From: Cochliopodium minus
Lineage: Eukaryota; Discosea; Himatismenida; Cochliopodiidae
Length of the DNA: 25,059 bases
Direction: 5' to 3'
Assembly (NCBI GenBank): GCA_024220525.1
Contig: JAMYWO010000098.1
Span: forward strand, 119,783-144,841
Below are positions 9,714 to 18,805 of the stretch, one piece after another. The notes below the pieces were generated by a model. That model was given only the letters and a program-made list of their open reading frames with translations, made no database searches and was not told the DNA's origin. Numbering within the stretch: position 1 is the first letter of the stretch; each line of letters starts with the position of its first letter. The position numbers and the translations under genes were made by a program.

Positions 9714-12306
9714 TTAAATAATCAATTTGATGATCTCATACATTACAAATTTGGGAATGATAAAATTATACACTTTGGCAATTCTCTTGACAATTCTGAC
9801 GAAGACTGCTATTCTCTGTTTGAGAGGATGAGAACACAAAAAGTGATTTTTGACACTCCACACAAACATCTTCTTGCGCTTTCCATTCAAGATGGAAACA
9901 TCATTCCTTTTGGCAAACAAGGTAGGGACAAATTGATGGTCAGTATGACCCAAACCTAATTGACCCCGTGAATTATTACCAAAAACAAATATCTCGTCAT
10001 CTATTTACCAAGCGGGAAAATATTGATGTTAAAAAAAAAAGTGAGTGTCATAAAGTACAAATTAATGACTTGTTGAAATAATATTTGAAAGAAACAAAAA
10101 ATTTATTGAATATAAAACTTTATTTTGGCTATTCTGATAAGATTAAATTTCATGATAGAAATTGTCATTCCATATTTTAGAATTGAAAACGAAAAGAATA
10201 TTTAAAGATTATATTAGAATCCCAGAAGGAAATGGTTCTTTAAAGAAATGATGTATTCTTTGGGAATGCATTCATTGATGAAATAAACGTTCTATCAAAG
10301 ATATAAATCACTTCCGTTTTAATATAAAATTATTGTATTTTTGTTATGATATAATGATAAATGATATATGATAAATGAGATAATTTCGAAAATGATTTTC
10401 ATGTCTAGAAATAGTGGACAAATATGAACAAGAATTTTGGATGAATATCAAAGATTATAAAAAATATTTTATAAAAAATTGAACTATAATTAAATAGAAG
10501 GAGGATAAAATTGAATTATTACATGTGCCAAATATAGAATGGAGCTCGCCACAGCTTATGAAATTGATTTCCACATTGCTTATCAGCATCGCCGGAGTGT
10601 ATTGATGGGGAATGTTTTCGCCCAGTCCACATTGACCATCGTCATTCAGTCCAAAAGTGAATATCTCACCTTTTTCTTGAAGAAAATGAATAAAATAAAT
10701 AAAAAAATATAAAATTTTAAACTGAATTTTTATATAATGATAAAGAGTATTTAAATTTTTTTTAATTTTTTTTTTTTTTTTTTTTTTTTTACTCGTTCTT
10801 ATCATGGAATGATGTGATCCACAACTAATATCCTTCACTTTGCTATCGAATTTGCAGATGAGTGTGGGAGATCTTTTGACTGAGTTGTTGCCCTGGCCCA
10901 ACCCCAATTGACCAGAATGATTTTCGCCTTTTGCATATATCAATAAATGAAATAGGAGAATTAAAAAAAACTACATTTTAAAATATTATAAAATTTTTCC
11001 AGTCAAAATCAATTAAATATATTTTTATTTAGTTAAAAAATTTGTTTTGAAATGAGAAATAATGAGGAAATTTGAATTATTTATTTAAAATAAGATTAAT
11101 TTAAAAAAAAATATATTTCATGAATTTTACCAAATCCATATATCTGGTGATCATCTACAAAAATTAAAGATATCAAAAATATCTCTATTTAAAAGAGGTG
11201 TTGTTTCATTTTTTATATTTTTACCACACAACATTAGAGTGTGATTCCCGCCACAACATAATATCTGTGCCTTTTTTTCAAAATCCAATGCTTTAGGACC
11301 ATAAATGTATCCAATATCATCACCCAAACCCAATTGTCCATTGCTATTATCCCCGAAAACAACCAATTTTCCATCATCTTTAAAAAAAAAAAAATTTTTC
11401 AATTTTAATTTAAAGTGGAATTAGAACATTTTTTTTTTTAAAAAAATTCACTTTGCAATATTATGGTTGTATTATCCCCGCATGAGATACACTTAATATT
11501 ATCGTTTTTGATCACTAATTTTGGAGTATCCATCGATCTGATTTTCGAATCTCCCAATCCAAGTTGCCCTTTAAAAAAAAAAATAATATTTTTTTCTCAT
11601 TTAAAAAGAACTTGCAAGAAATCTGCTAACTATTATTTCTTGTTTTGTGCACAACAAAAAATTTGTTTCAATTGTTTGTTTTTTACCACATAAATTGTTT
11701 CCGAATGAAAATATTTCTCCTTTATCTTTTAAAATCAAAGATTTAATTTTTCAAAAAAAAAAGGAAATTTTGATTTACTTGTATGGAATATTGTGTGGAA
11801 GGATCCACATGAAACAGAGATCACATCTTGATTTTTGAGTAAAAATGTAGGAACAGAAATAGTTGTTACATTTGCAAGACCTAATTGACCAGTCTTGTTG
11901 CTTCCGCACACCAAAATATTACCATCATCTAGAAATCGATTTCAAAAAAAAAAATAAAAAATATTAATAGGAAATCGATCTTTGGCGATAAATATTTAAT
12001 TATGAGGGAGGAAATCTTATTTTTTTTAAAAAATTAATTTAAATCTTATTTGGATTGTTTTACCCATCAAGATTATGGAATGAAATGATCCACTTGCAAA
12101 GGACTTTATGTTTTTATCTTGCATCACCAACTCATATTCGTGGATATCTCCAGTTGCAGACGTGCCACATTGACCATATCTGTTAGATCCACTTGAAAAG
12201 AGCTTGTCCGATGCTTTATTCGTAAAATTAAATAAGAATATTAAAGGAATATTATTCGTAAAATGGTACCCAAAAACATGGTATGAGAAGAACGGTTTGA
12301 ATTCAT
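9714..12306 (-). CDS. RCC1-like seven-repeat beta-propeller protein
   Basis: Ten exons on the minus strand: 12270-12306, 12064-12213, 11779-11928, 11687-11725, 11452-11568, 11225-11377, 11131-11154, 10793-10927, 10523-10675, 9714-10000 (1245 nt, 414 aa). Seven RCC1 repeats are recognisable by their core: GSNRYGQCG, GSNKTGQLGLA, GNNLCGQLGLGD, GDNSNGQLGLGDD, GENHSGQLGLGQ, GLNDDGQCGLGEN and GNNSRGQLGLGH. Most are preceded by the [SC]CG..H[ST] strand of the previous blade. That is one complete seven-bladed propeller. RCC1-family proteins include the Ran exchange factor and many regulators of other GTPases or ubiquitin ligases. This one is not clearly Ran-GEF RCC1, so its partner is unknown. The C-terminal 55 residues (from about KRKKMFVWSV) are basic and hydrophobic, without propeller features. 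All nine introns are phase 1, and one exon is only 24 nt. Confidence 0.9.
10001..10522 (-). other. Long last intron of the RCC1-like gene
   Basis: This 522-nt intron is much longer than the gene's other introns. It is A/T-rich but not a simple microsatellite, with GATAAATGATA-like words near 10350-10380. I see no coding sequence, RNA gene or element in it. Confidence 0.6.
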
Positions 12307-12486
12307 TTTTTTTTTTTTATTTTTTTTAATTTGAAAAAAATAAGATAAATAAAAAAAATTATACTTCAAAGCAAAAAATCTCAAACAAAAATATATTTTA
12401 TTAATTATTTATGCTTCATATGTTCTTACATATTTTTTAAATAATTCCTCAAAACTCATTTTAATTTATATTTATAATATAAGAGT

Positions 12487-13269
12487 TTAATTCGTTGGAT
12501 GATCGATCTTATTTTGGATGGTATTTCTGAAATCATCAATGATCTTTTTGGTATCTTTGGCCTTGAAGATGGCAGAGCCAGATACTACCACATTAGCTCC
12601 ATGATAAGCAACAGTCTCGATGGTATCTTCAGCAACACCACCATCAACCTGGATATCAAGATTAGGGCATTTTTTTCTTAACGTGGAAACCTTTTCCATC
12701 ATATCAGTCATAAATTTTTGTCCACCAAAGCCAGGTTCAACAGTCATGATCAATATCATATCCACTTGATCCAAAAATGGATATACTCCTTCCACTGGTG
12801 TTTTTGGTTTGATTGCCAATCCTGCTCTCATTCCTAAGCTTTTGATTTTTTTGATGAGAGTGGATGGATCGTTGGTTGATTCAAGATGGAAAGTTATTTG
12901 ATTTGCTCCTGCCTCGTGGAAATCATCGATCCATTGTTCTGGATGCGATACCATGAGATGGCAATCCAAAAATCCTTTTGTATGTTGTCTTAATGATTTG
13001 ATCACTGGTGCACCAATTGTCAAATTTGGAACAAAATGACCATCCTATATTTAATATTAGCCAAAATTTTCTATCATTCCAAATATTTTGAGATTATATT
13101 GATTTGATCAAATATTATCCTATTTGATTGTGAAGTTTTTTTTTTATACCATTACATCCATATGCAACCAATCTGCTCCACTTGTTAACATTTTATTTGT
13201 CTCTTGTGCCAAATTGGAAAAATCCCCAGCAAGCAAAGAAGGGCATATAATTGGTTTTATTTTGCTCAT
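12487..13269 (-). CDS. RPE: Ribulose-phosphate 3-epimerase
   Basis: Two exons on the minus strand: 13150-13269 and 12487-13044 (678 nt, 225 aa, exactly the family length). The enzyme interconverts ribulose-5-phosphate and xylulose-5-phosphate in the pentose phosphate pathway. It is a TIM barrel with all key features: [10 protein letters not shown] near the N-terminus, HMDVMDGHFVPN (metal ligands H36 and D38, with the intron between M40 and D41), CHLMV (H69), [11 protein letters not shown] for phosphate binding, IQVDGGV with the catalytic Asp (D174), and VVSGSAIF. No targeting peptide is evident, so it is probably cytosolic. It is a head-to-tail neighbour of the RCC1-like gene (180 bp) and divergent from the small basic protein gene (125 bp). 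Confidence 0.97.
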
Positions 13270-13394
13270 TTTTTTTTTAAAATATTTTGATTAAAGAGAT
13301 CTGAATAAAAATTGGACTTCAAGAAGTGATATGTTCTTTTAAAAATTTGTTAATAAGTTTCAAAACAAAAGATAATAAATAAAAAAAAATTGTT

Positions 13395-13902
13395 ATGTTA
13401 AAATTTTTTTCAAATATTTTTGAGAATATTCTCAATAGTACCAAAAAGAGAAAGAGGTATATAAAATGTCATCATCTTTTTGATTTCTTAAAAAAGGATA
13501 TTCATTTATAGAGAAAATGATACAGAGAAGAAGAGGATAAATTTGAATAAATTCGAACCCATCAAACCTCCTACAATAAAAACGATTGAAGAAGATATGA
13601 GAGATGATGATATCATCTTTGAAAAGAAAATAAATGTATTGAGTCCAATAAAAAGGGTAAATAATTATAATCATGATACATCATCTATGTATTCTCAAGA
13701 TCCCAAAAAAATCGATGAATTGTCCAAAAAAGTGGATAATTACAAAAGACAATTGTCTATCAGAAAGCTAAAGAAGAATAAGGAGAAACAATCTCCAATA
13801 ATAACAAAAGATTACATAAGTAAGAATTTTAAAAATATGAGGAAAAAATATTTCATATATCAAGAAGATAGATTATATAAAACCCTTCAAAGATTAGAAT
13901 AA
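13395..13902 (+). CDS. Small basic protein with amphipathic N-terminus and KKRKR motif; possibly the 5' end of the SUMO protease gene
   Basis: Two exons, 13395-13456 and 13512-13902 (453 nt, 150 aa). The 55-nt intron has GT...AG ends and splits an Arg codon in phase 2, which extends the frame to a proper ATG. The protein begins MLKFFSNIFENILNSTKKRK, a short amphipathic helix followed by a nuclear-localisation-like basic cluster. It is then hydrophilic, with a Lys-rich predicted helix (LSIRKLKKNKEK) and no known domain. An alternative model uses the strong donor GTAAG at 13820: splicing to the acceptor at 14074 stays in frame (phase 1) and would fuse this protein to the Ulp1/SENP protein downstream. 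An amphipathic helix plus basic cluster is also how vertebrate SENP1/2 begin. Against fusion, the frame stays open for 27 more codons to a TAA. Confidence 0.5.
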
Positions 13903-13964
13903 GATTAATATTCGAATTTATTTCGATTTATGTTGATATTTCAACTTCTAATTTAATAAAATTA

Positions 13965-13973
13965 TTTGGCGGC
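13965..13973. promoter_or_regulatory. Weak E2F-like word upstream of the SUMO protease ORF
   Basis: TTTGGCGGC stands about 105 bp before the ATG at 14077 in otherwise A/T-only DNA. It resembles the E2F consensus TTTGGCGG. If real it would support 14077 as the start of a separate gene; as a single short match it is weak. Confidence 0.2.
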
Positions 13974-14076
13974 AATTTTATAAATAAACAAAATTTTCAA
14001 TATCCCTTGGAAACATTGTTATATTGAATAGGATATATCGTTATATAAAACTCTAAACACATTAAACGTTACAGAT

Positions 14077-15482
14077 ATGATCACACCAAACACAAAATCG
14101 ACACAACAAAACAAAAGGCACAAATCGATAGATTCGATCGAAGAAAAAAAGCCAAACAACAAAGTGATAATAAAACCCTCCATACCAGTTAAGAAAAACA
14201 TCATCGATCTTCTCAACTCGTCATCTGAAGAAGAAAAGAAAGTGGACTCCGAGAAGGAAGACATGGAAGAAGACTATCAAGAGGAAGTTTCACAAGAAAA
14301 AACTTCCGCATTCAATAACAACTCTTCTTCCTTGGGACATGTGAATGGGTCTTCCTCCTCCTCTGCTTTCGATCTTGAAAATCCTTCCAATCAATCTCAT
14401 TTTGAGTTGCAGTACCTCGCTGTTGATTACAAGAGGCTCATGGGGAACGTTCAGGAAGTCGTAATTTTGTTTTTTTATTTTTTTATTTTTTTTTATTTTT
14501 TATACATTTATTTTTTATTTTAAATTTTTATTGGATTTATTATATTTCATTTTCATTCACTTTTTTTTATTTCTTTTAAAAAAATATAATATTGTTCCCA
14601 ACATATGTTTCTGTTTTTTTTTTTACATATTTTTATTTTATTTTTCATTTAAGAGCATCGAAGAACAAACCAGAAACAGAGAAAAGTTGCTTCGAGACAT
14701 CAGGGAGCAAAAGGAGGAGATGCACAAAAGGGAAGTGCAGAGACAGAAGCAGAAGGAGGAGATGGAGAAGAAGAAGCTCGAATTGGAGTTAAAGAAGAAG
14801 AGAGAGAAGGAGTCGCTTCTCAATAAACCTCCTCCCCTCAAACCTTCCAACACTGTTTTAGACTTAGTTGATTCCGATGGTAGATATTCTATTTTTTATT
14901 ATTTATTTTTTATTTTTATTTTTATTTTTTATTTTTAATTATTTTATTTTTTATTTTTTATTTTTTCTATTAATTGAAAAAACTTTTTTTCATTTTTTAA
15001 TTATTTTTTTATTTTAAAATTTTTATTTTATTATTATTTTAAAATTTTTATTTTATTTTATTTTATTTTTTATTTCAAAATTTTAATTTTATTTTATTGT
15101 ATTTTTTAAAAGAAGAGGAAGAAGAAGATAACAAGATGGATGAAGAGGAAGAAGAAGAAAGTGAGGACTCCAGAGAAATTTTGGACAAATTGACAGGTAA
15201 AATTTAAAAAAAATTAATTAAAAATAAAATAATTTAAAATAATAAAAATTTAAAAACAAATAAATAATAATTAAAAATAAATTTCAAATAATAATTAATT
15301 TATTTAAAATTAATTTATTATTTTATAAACTGAATTTTTTTTTCATTTTAGAGCATGACAAAGACAAAATCAGAAAAATACTACAAAAGGATGACGAGGT
15401 CATTCTCAAAGAGAAATATGGTTGCGAAATCAATGTAGAGTCTTTCAGGAGACTCGAGCCAACTGGGTGGCTTAATGATGAG
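14077..15482 (+). CDS. Ulp1/SENP-type SUMO protease, 5' part only (catalytic domain cut off)
   Basis: Exons are 14077-14460 (or from the acceptor at 14075), 14654-14879, 15113-15196 and 15352-15482, with consistent phases. The protein starts with a disordered Ser-, Asn- and Glu-rich region, then a charged coiled coil (SIEEQTRNREKLLRDI onward, KQKEEMEKKKLELELKKK), an acidic stretch, and the beginning of a peptidase C48 domain: DDEVILKEKYGCEINVESFR and RRLEPTGWLNDE. The W-L-N-D-E motif marks the first conserved part of the Ulp1 fold. The catalytic His, Asp and Cys should follow over some 200 residues, but the next exon found (15818) is from a Sel1-repeat protein. The gene is therefore truncated in the window at a T-rich array containing an n. 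Intact members remove SUMO from targets and mature its precursor, often at the nuclear envelope. Confidence 0.82.
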
Positions 15483-15552
15483 GTAAGAAATTTTTTTTTA
15501 TTTTATTTTTTGTTTTAATCTTTATTTTCAGATTTATTTTTTTCATTTTTCA

Positions 15553-15600
<48 letters not shown>

Positions 15601-15817
15601 ATTTTTTTATTTTTTTATTTTTTTATTTTTTTATTTTTTTATTTTTTTATTTTNTTTTATTTTTATTTAAATTTTTTAATTTTTATTTTATTATTTTTAT
15701 TTTGTTTTATATTTTATTTACTTTTTTATTTATTAAATTTTTTTGTTTTTTTTGTGATATTTTTTTGATTAAATATTTTTAAATATTCGTTTGGAAAATT
15801 TTTTATTTGTTTGTTAG
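15483..15817. other. Suspected junction: T-rich array with ambiguous base between two unrelated partial genes
   Basis: The 335-bp stretch starts with a donor (GTAAG) of the SUMO protease gene and ends with an acceptor (TTAG, 15814-15817) of the Sel1 gene. Between 15537 and 15660 it is TATTTTT, then TATTTTTTT arrays, with the only n of the window at 15654. Both flanking exons are phase 0, so a transcript across it would be in frame, but the two halves belong to different protein families and each lacks its other half. Confidence 0.7.
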
Positions 15818-18124
15818 GCAATCGAATTATTTGAAAAGGCTGCTAGCATGGGAGAGGTCACCTCTGTAAATAATTTAGGCTACATGTATCTGGAAGGGAG
15901 AGGGGTTGCATTGGACTATATCAAAGTAACAAAAAAATTTTCAATTTATATTATATTTTCATTTATTTCTTCAATTAATTCATTTTTTTTTAATTATTTT
16001 CAATTTTTTTTTTTTAATTATTTTCATTTTTTTTTTTATTATTATTTTTTTTTTTTTACAAAATTTTTTTTCAAAAAAAATTATTTTTATGTTAGGCTAA
16101 GGAGTATTTCGAAATAGCTAGCAGTAAAAACGATCCAGTGGCGATATGTAATCTTGCATATTTATACAGAAAGGGGAAAGGGACTGAGAAAGACTACAAA
16201 AAAGTAAAAAAAAAATATATGAATGAATATTTTGATTATTTATTATTTATTATTTATTTATTATTTATTATTTATTTTTTATTATTTATTATTTATTATT
16301 TATTATTTATTTATTATTTATTATTTATTATTTATTTATTTATTATTTATTATTTATTATTTATTATTTATTATTTATTTATTATTTATTATTTTTTATT
16401 TTTTATTTTTTATTTTTTATTCCTATTTTTTAAATTTTTTTTTTTTAAAAAAAAAAGTCCATTGAATTATATGAGAGGGGTTGTGAATTAGGCGAAGTTC
16501 TGGCTTTTTATCATCTAGGAAATATGTACAGAGATGGGAAAGGAGTACTAAGAAACTATGAAAAAGTAAAAGTTTCGCTGTTATTATTTGTTATCATTTT
16601 ATTTATTTATTTATTTTTTTTTAAAAAAATTTATGAATTATTTTATTTTTATTTTTAATCAATTTTATTTTTATTTTAAATTATTTTAAATTGATTTGGT
16701 TTTTTTTTGAATAAATTTATTTTATTAGAGATGTCCAAAAATATTACAACAGTTTAATTTTTGTTAGCAATAAATTAATATCAGCTAAAAAAGTTGTAAT
16801 ATTTGGACAAGTCTATTATTTTATTTTATTTTATTTTATTTTATTTTATTTTATTTTATTTTATTTTATTTTATTTTAAATATTATTTAATTTTATTTTT
16901 ATTTTATTTTATTTTATTTTATTTTTATTTGATTATTTTTTACATTTATTTTTATTTGATTTCTTGATTTTATTTAATTAGTCTGTTAGTTTGTTCGAAA
17001 AAGCAGTTGAAAAAAACGACTGTACAAGCATGAACAACTTAGCATTGCTGGTGAAGAGTGGGTTGGGTGCACCCAAGAACCTGGATAGGGCCATTCAGCT
17101 TTTGGAAGAATCTTACAGCCTCGGAGAAACTATAGCCTTGTATAACTTGGCTTTTTTGTATGAAGAAAAGCATGAAAAAACCAATATGGAAAAGGTTTTT
17201 TATTTTCATCATATATTTTTTATATTTTTTTATTTTCATCATATATTTTTTATATTTTTTTATTTTTTTATTATTTTTTTATTTTTTTATTTTTATTTTT
17301 ATTAATTTTCATTTTTATTTTTTTTTAAATTTTATTTTTTCAAATTTTTTTATTTCAAATTATTTAGTTTTTTGTTGGATTTATTTTTCATTTTTATTAT
17401 TTTTTATTATGTGTATCAAATTTTTTTATTTTTTATTTTATTATTCATTTATTTATTTACTTATATTTTTTTTTTTTTTTATTTTTTTCTCATTAATTTT
17501 GTCCTTATTTTATTTTTATGTTTATTCTGAAAAAAAAAAAGGCAATAGAAATTTATATGCAATCAGCCGAAATAGGAACTAATGACGCCAACATGTCCCT
17601 CTCCGAAATCTATGAGAAAGGCCGCCTCAACATAGACAAAGATCTCGAGAAGTGCAGCCACTATCTGCACCAATACATTACCAAAGAGAAAGGCAACATT
17701 ATTTTTAAAATTAATTATTTTTTATTTTTTATTTTTATTTTTATTTTTATTTTCATTTTTATAAATGATTTAGATTTGTTCATTTTTTTTGTGATTTATT
17801 TTTTATTTTTTTATATTTTTTGAATTCTTTTTAATTTTAATTTTTTTTTTTTTTCTACCAGATCTCCTGAGCAGCCTCCCCGCAGCAAGAAACAAATTAG
17901 AAAGCGTTTTGGCAACTAAAAAAGTAAACTGGAAGACAGAGTACCACTCTTATTTCCGCTTCAACCGGATCAACATCAATCAACAACTCGTCTGTCTCCT
18001 TCTCATCTCCAAGAATCGTTCGTTTTCCAGCCTCGAGGAGACTAAATATATGGTCAAGGGCATTACTCTCAACATCATCAAGTTTCTTTGTCACTACCTT
18101 CAAGAAGATCCTGAGATTGATTAA
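15818..18124 (+). CDS. Sel1-repeat (TPR-like) protein, 3' part, start missing
   Basis: Exons are 15818-15925, 16096-16203, 16458-16565, 16982-17194, 17542-17692 and 17862-18124 (951 nt, 316 aa to the TAA). The first three exons are each exactly 108 nt, one 36-residue Sel1 repeat: AIELFEKAASMGEVTSVNNL..., AKEYFEIASSKNDPVAICNL..., SIELYERGCELGEVLAFYHL.... The fourth exon holds two repeats and the fifth one more. Consensus features A..LG..Y..G.G...DY.K recur. A non-repeat C-terminal domain of about 85 residues with conserved-looking aromatic positions (KTEYHSYFRFNRININQQ) closes the protein. Sel1 arrays are protein-interaction solenoids; the role here is unknown. The first exon begins at an acceptor with no ATG in context, so the 5' end is missing. 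The intron 17693-17861 starts with GC. Confidence 0.85.
16241..16423. repeat. TTATTTA-type microsatellite in Sel1-gene intron
   Basis: Alternating TTATTTA and TTATTTATTA words, ending in TATTTTTT units, fill most of the intron 16204-16457. The frames through it code only for Ile, Leu, Phe and Tyr and are not genes. Confidence 0.9.
16728..16813. mobile_element. MITE-like element copy 1 (86 bp, TA-flanked, terminal inverted repeats)
   Basis: The left end GAGATGTCCAAAAATATTAC and the right end ...GTAATATTTGGACAAGTC are inverted copies with few differences, sharing GTCC/GGAC and ATATTACAAC. The element sits between TA dinucleotides (16726-16727 and 16814-16815), as expected for a TA target-site duplication of Tc1/mariner type. 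It has no coding capacity and lies in the intron 16566-16981 of the Sel1 gene. A second copy with the same ends is at 21232-21325. Confidence 0.65.
16816..16877. repeat. (ATTTT)n pentamer array
   Basis: Twelve or so perfect 5-bp units follow directly after MITE-like copy 1 in the same intron. A second shorter stretch of the same unit lies at about 16896-16927. Confidence 0.95.
17201..17260. repeat. Tandem duplication of a 30-bp unit in Sel1-gene intron
   Basis: Bases 17201-17230 are repeated exactly at 17231-17260 (unit begins TATTTTCATCATATATTTTT). The duplication lies just after the donor of the intron 17195-17541. Confidence 0.95.
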
Positions 18125-18282
18125 ACTTTTTATTATTGTTGATAGACTGTTGTCATTTTTTAATTAACAATCCAAAAATTTTTGAACCAATTTATTTTTT
18201 TAAACTAGTTTTTTTAAATTAATTAAATAATAATTTTTTTAATTTCAATCAAAAAAAATAAAAAAAAATTTGATCAACACAG

Positions 18283-18720
18283 ATGAATAATCACCAAGAT
18301 GTGATTGACCAATTCAAAAATATAACCTCCATTGAAGAAGATGAACGAGCGATTTATTATCTGGGGAAATCAAATTGGGATTTGGATGCTGCAATCAATT
18401 CTTTTTATCAAGAGAAAAACGATGTTGAAAATAATAACAATGGAGAAATGGTATATCCCAATCACAATAATAATAACAATCAAAATAATGCCAATCACAA
18501 TAATCAAAATAATATCAATCATAATAATGAAAATAAACCTTGTTGTATCAGATGCTGTGATGTTATTGGTAAAAAAAAAAAAAATTTGAATAATGTTTTT
18601 TGGTCTGAAAAAGAAATCTACATAGGATCTGGTTGTAGATGTTGTGTTTTTATTTGTTGTTTCTGTTTTCTTGATATTTGTCCATGTTTGGGGAATTTCG
18701 TCAATGAAGAAGATTGGTGA
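18283..18720 (+). CDS. UBA-like domain protein with Asn-rich linker and Cys-rich C-terminus
   Basis: The ATG at 18283 opens a UBA-like domain (residues about 5-43): VIDQFKNITSIEEDERAIYY, then NWDLDAAINSFYQE, which matches the p47/UBXN/FAF UBA pattern of a three-helix ubiquitin-binding fold. An Asn/His-rich linker follows, then a tail rich in Cys (CCIRCCDVIG, then GCRCCVFICCFCFLDICPCL). A 57-nt GT...AG stretch at 18569-18625 can be removed in phase 1. It then joins the two Cys-rich parts directly (381 nt, 126 aa); unspliced, the frame also stays open (145 aa). The Cys-rich hydrophobic tail could be palmitoylated or bind metal (inference). No UBX domain is present, so it is not a standard p47. 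It lies downstream of the Sel1 gene on the same strand. Confidence 0.7.
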   Translation: MNNHQDVIDQFKNITSIEEDERAIYYLGKSNWDLDAAINSFYQEKNDVENNNNGEMVYPNHNNNNNQNNANHNNQNNINHNNENKPCCIRCCDVIGKKKKNLNNVFWSEKEIYIGSGCRCCVFICCFCFLDICPCLGNFVNEEDW

Positions 18721-18805
18721 AAATCAACTGGAAAAATGTTAAATAAAATAATTTTTATCAATTGTCTGTGACCTCCTCATTGCAATTTCTATTTCTATTT
18801 GAATT
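18721..18805. other. Short spacer after the UBA-like gene
   Basis: This AT-rich spacer contains AATAAA (near 18743), a possible polyadenylation signal for the UBA-like gene. Nothing else is recognised. Confidence 0.4.

Noticed and set aside
16204-16491. Long Ile/Leu/Phe/Tyr-only reading frames, as in other T-rich introns
   Set aside because: They are translations of microsatellites between well-supported exons. Similar frames at 151-546, 751-1110 and 17160-17582 run through intron arrays for the same reason.
16816-16877. CRISPR-like or functional tandem array
   Set aside because: It is a plain ATTTT microsatellite with no spacers.
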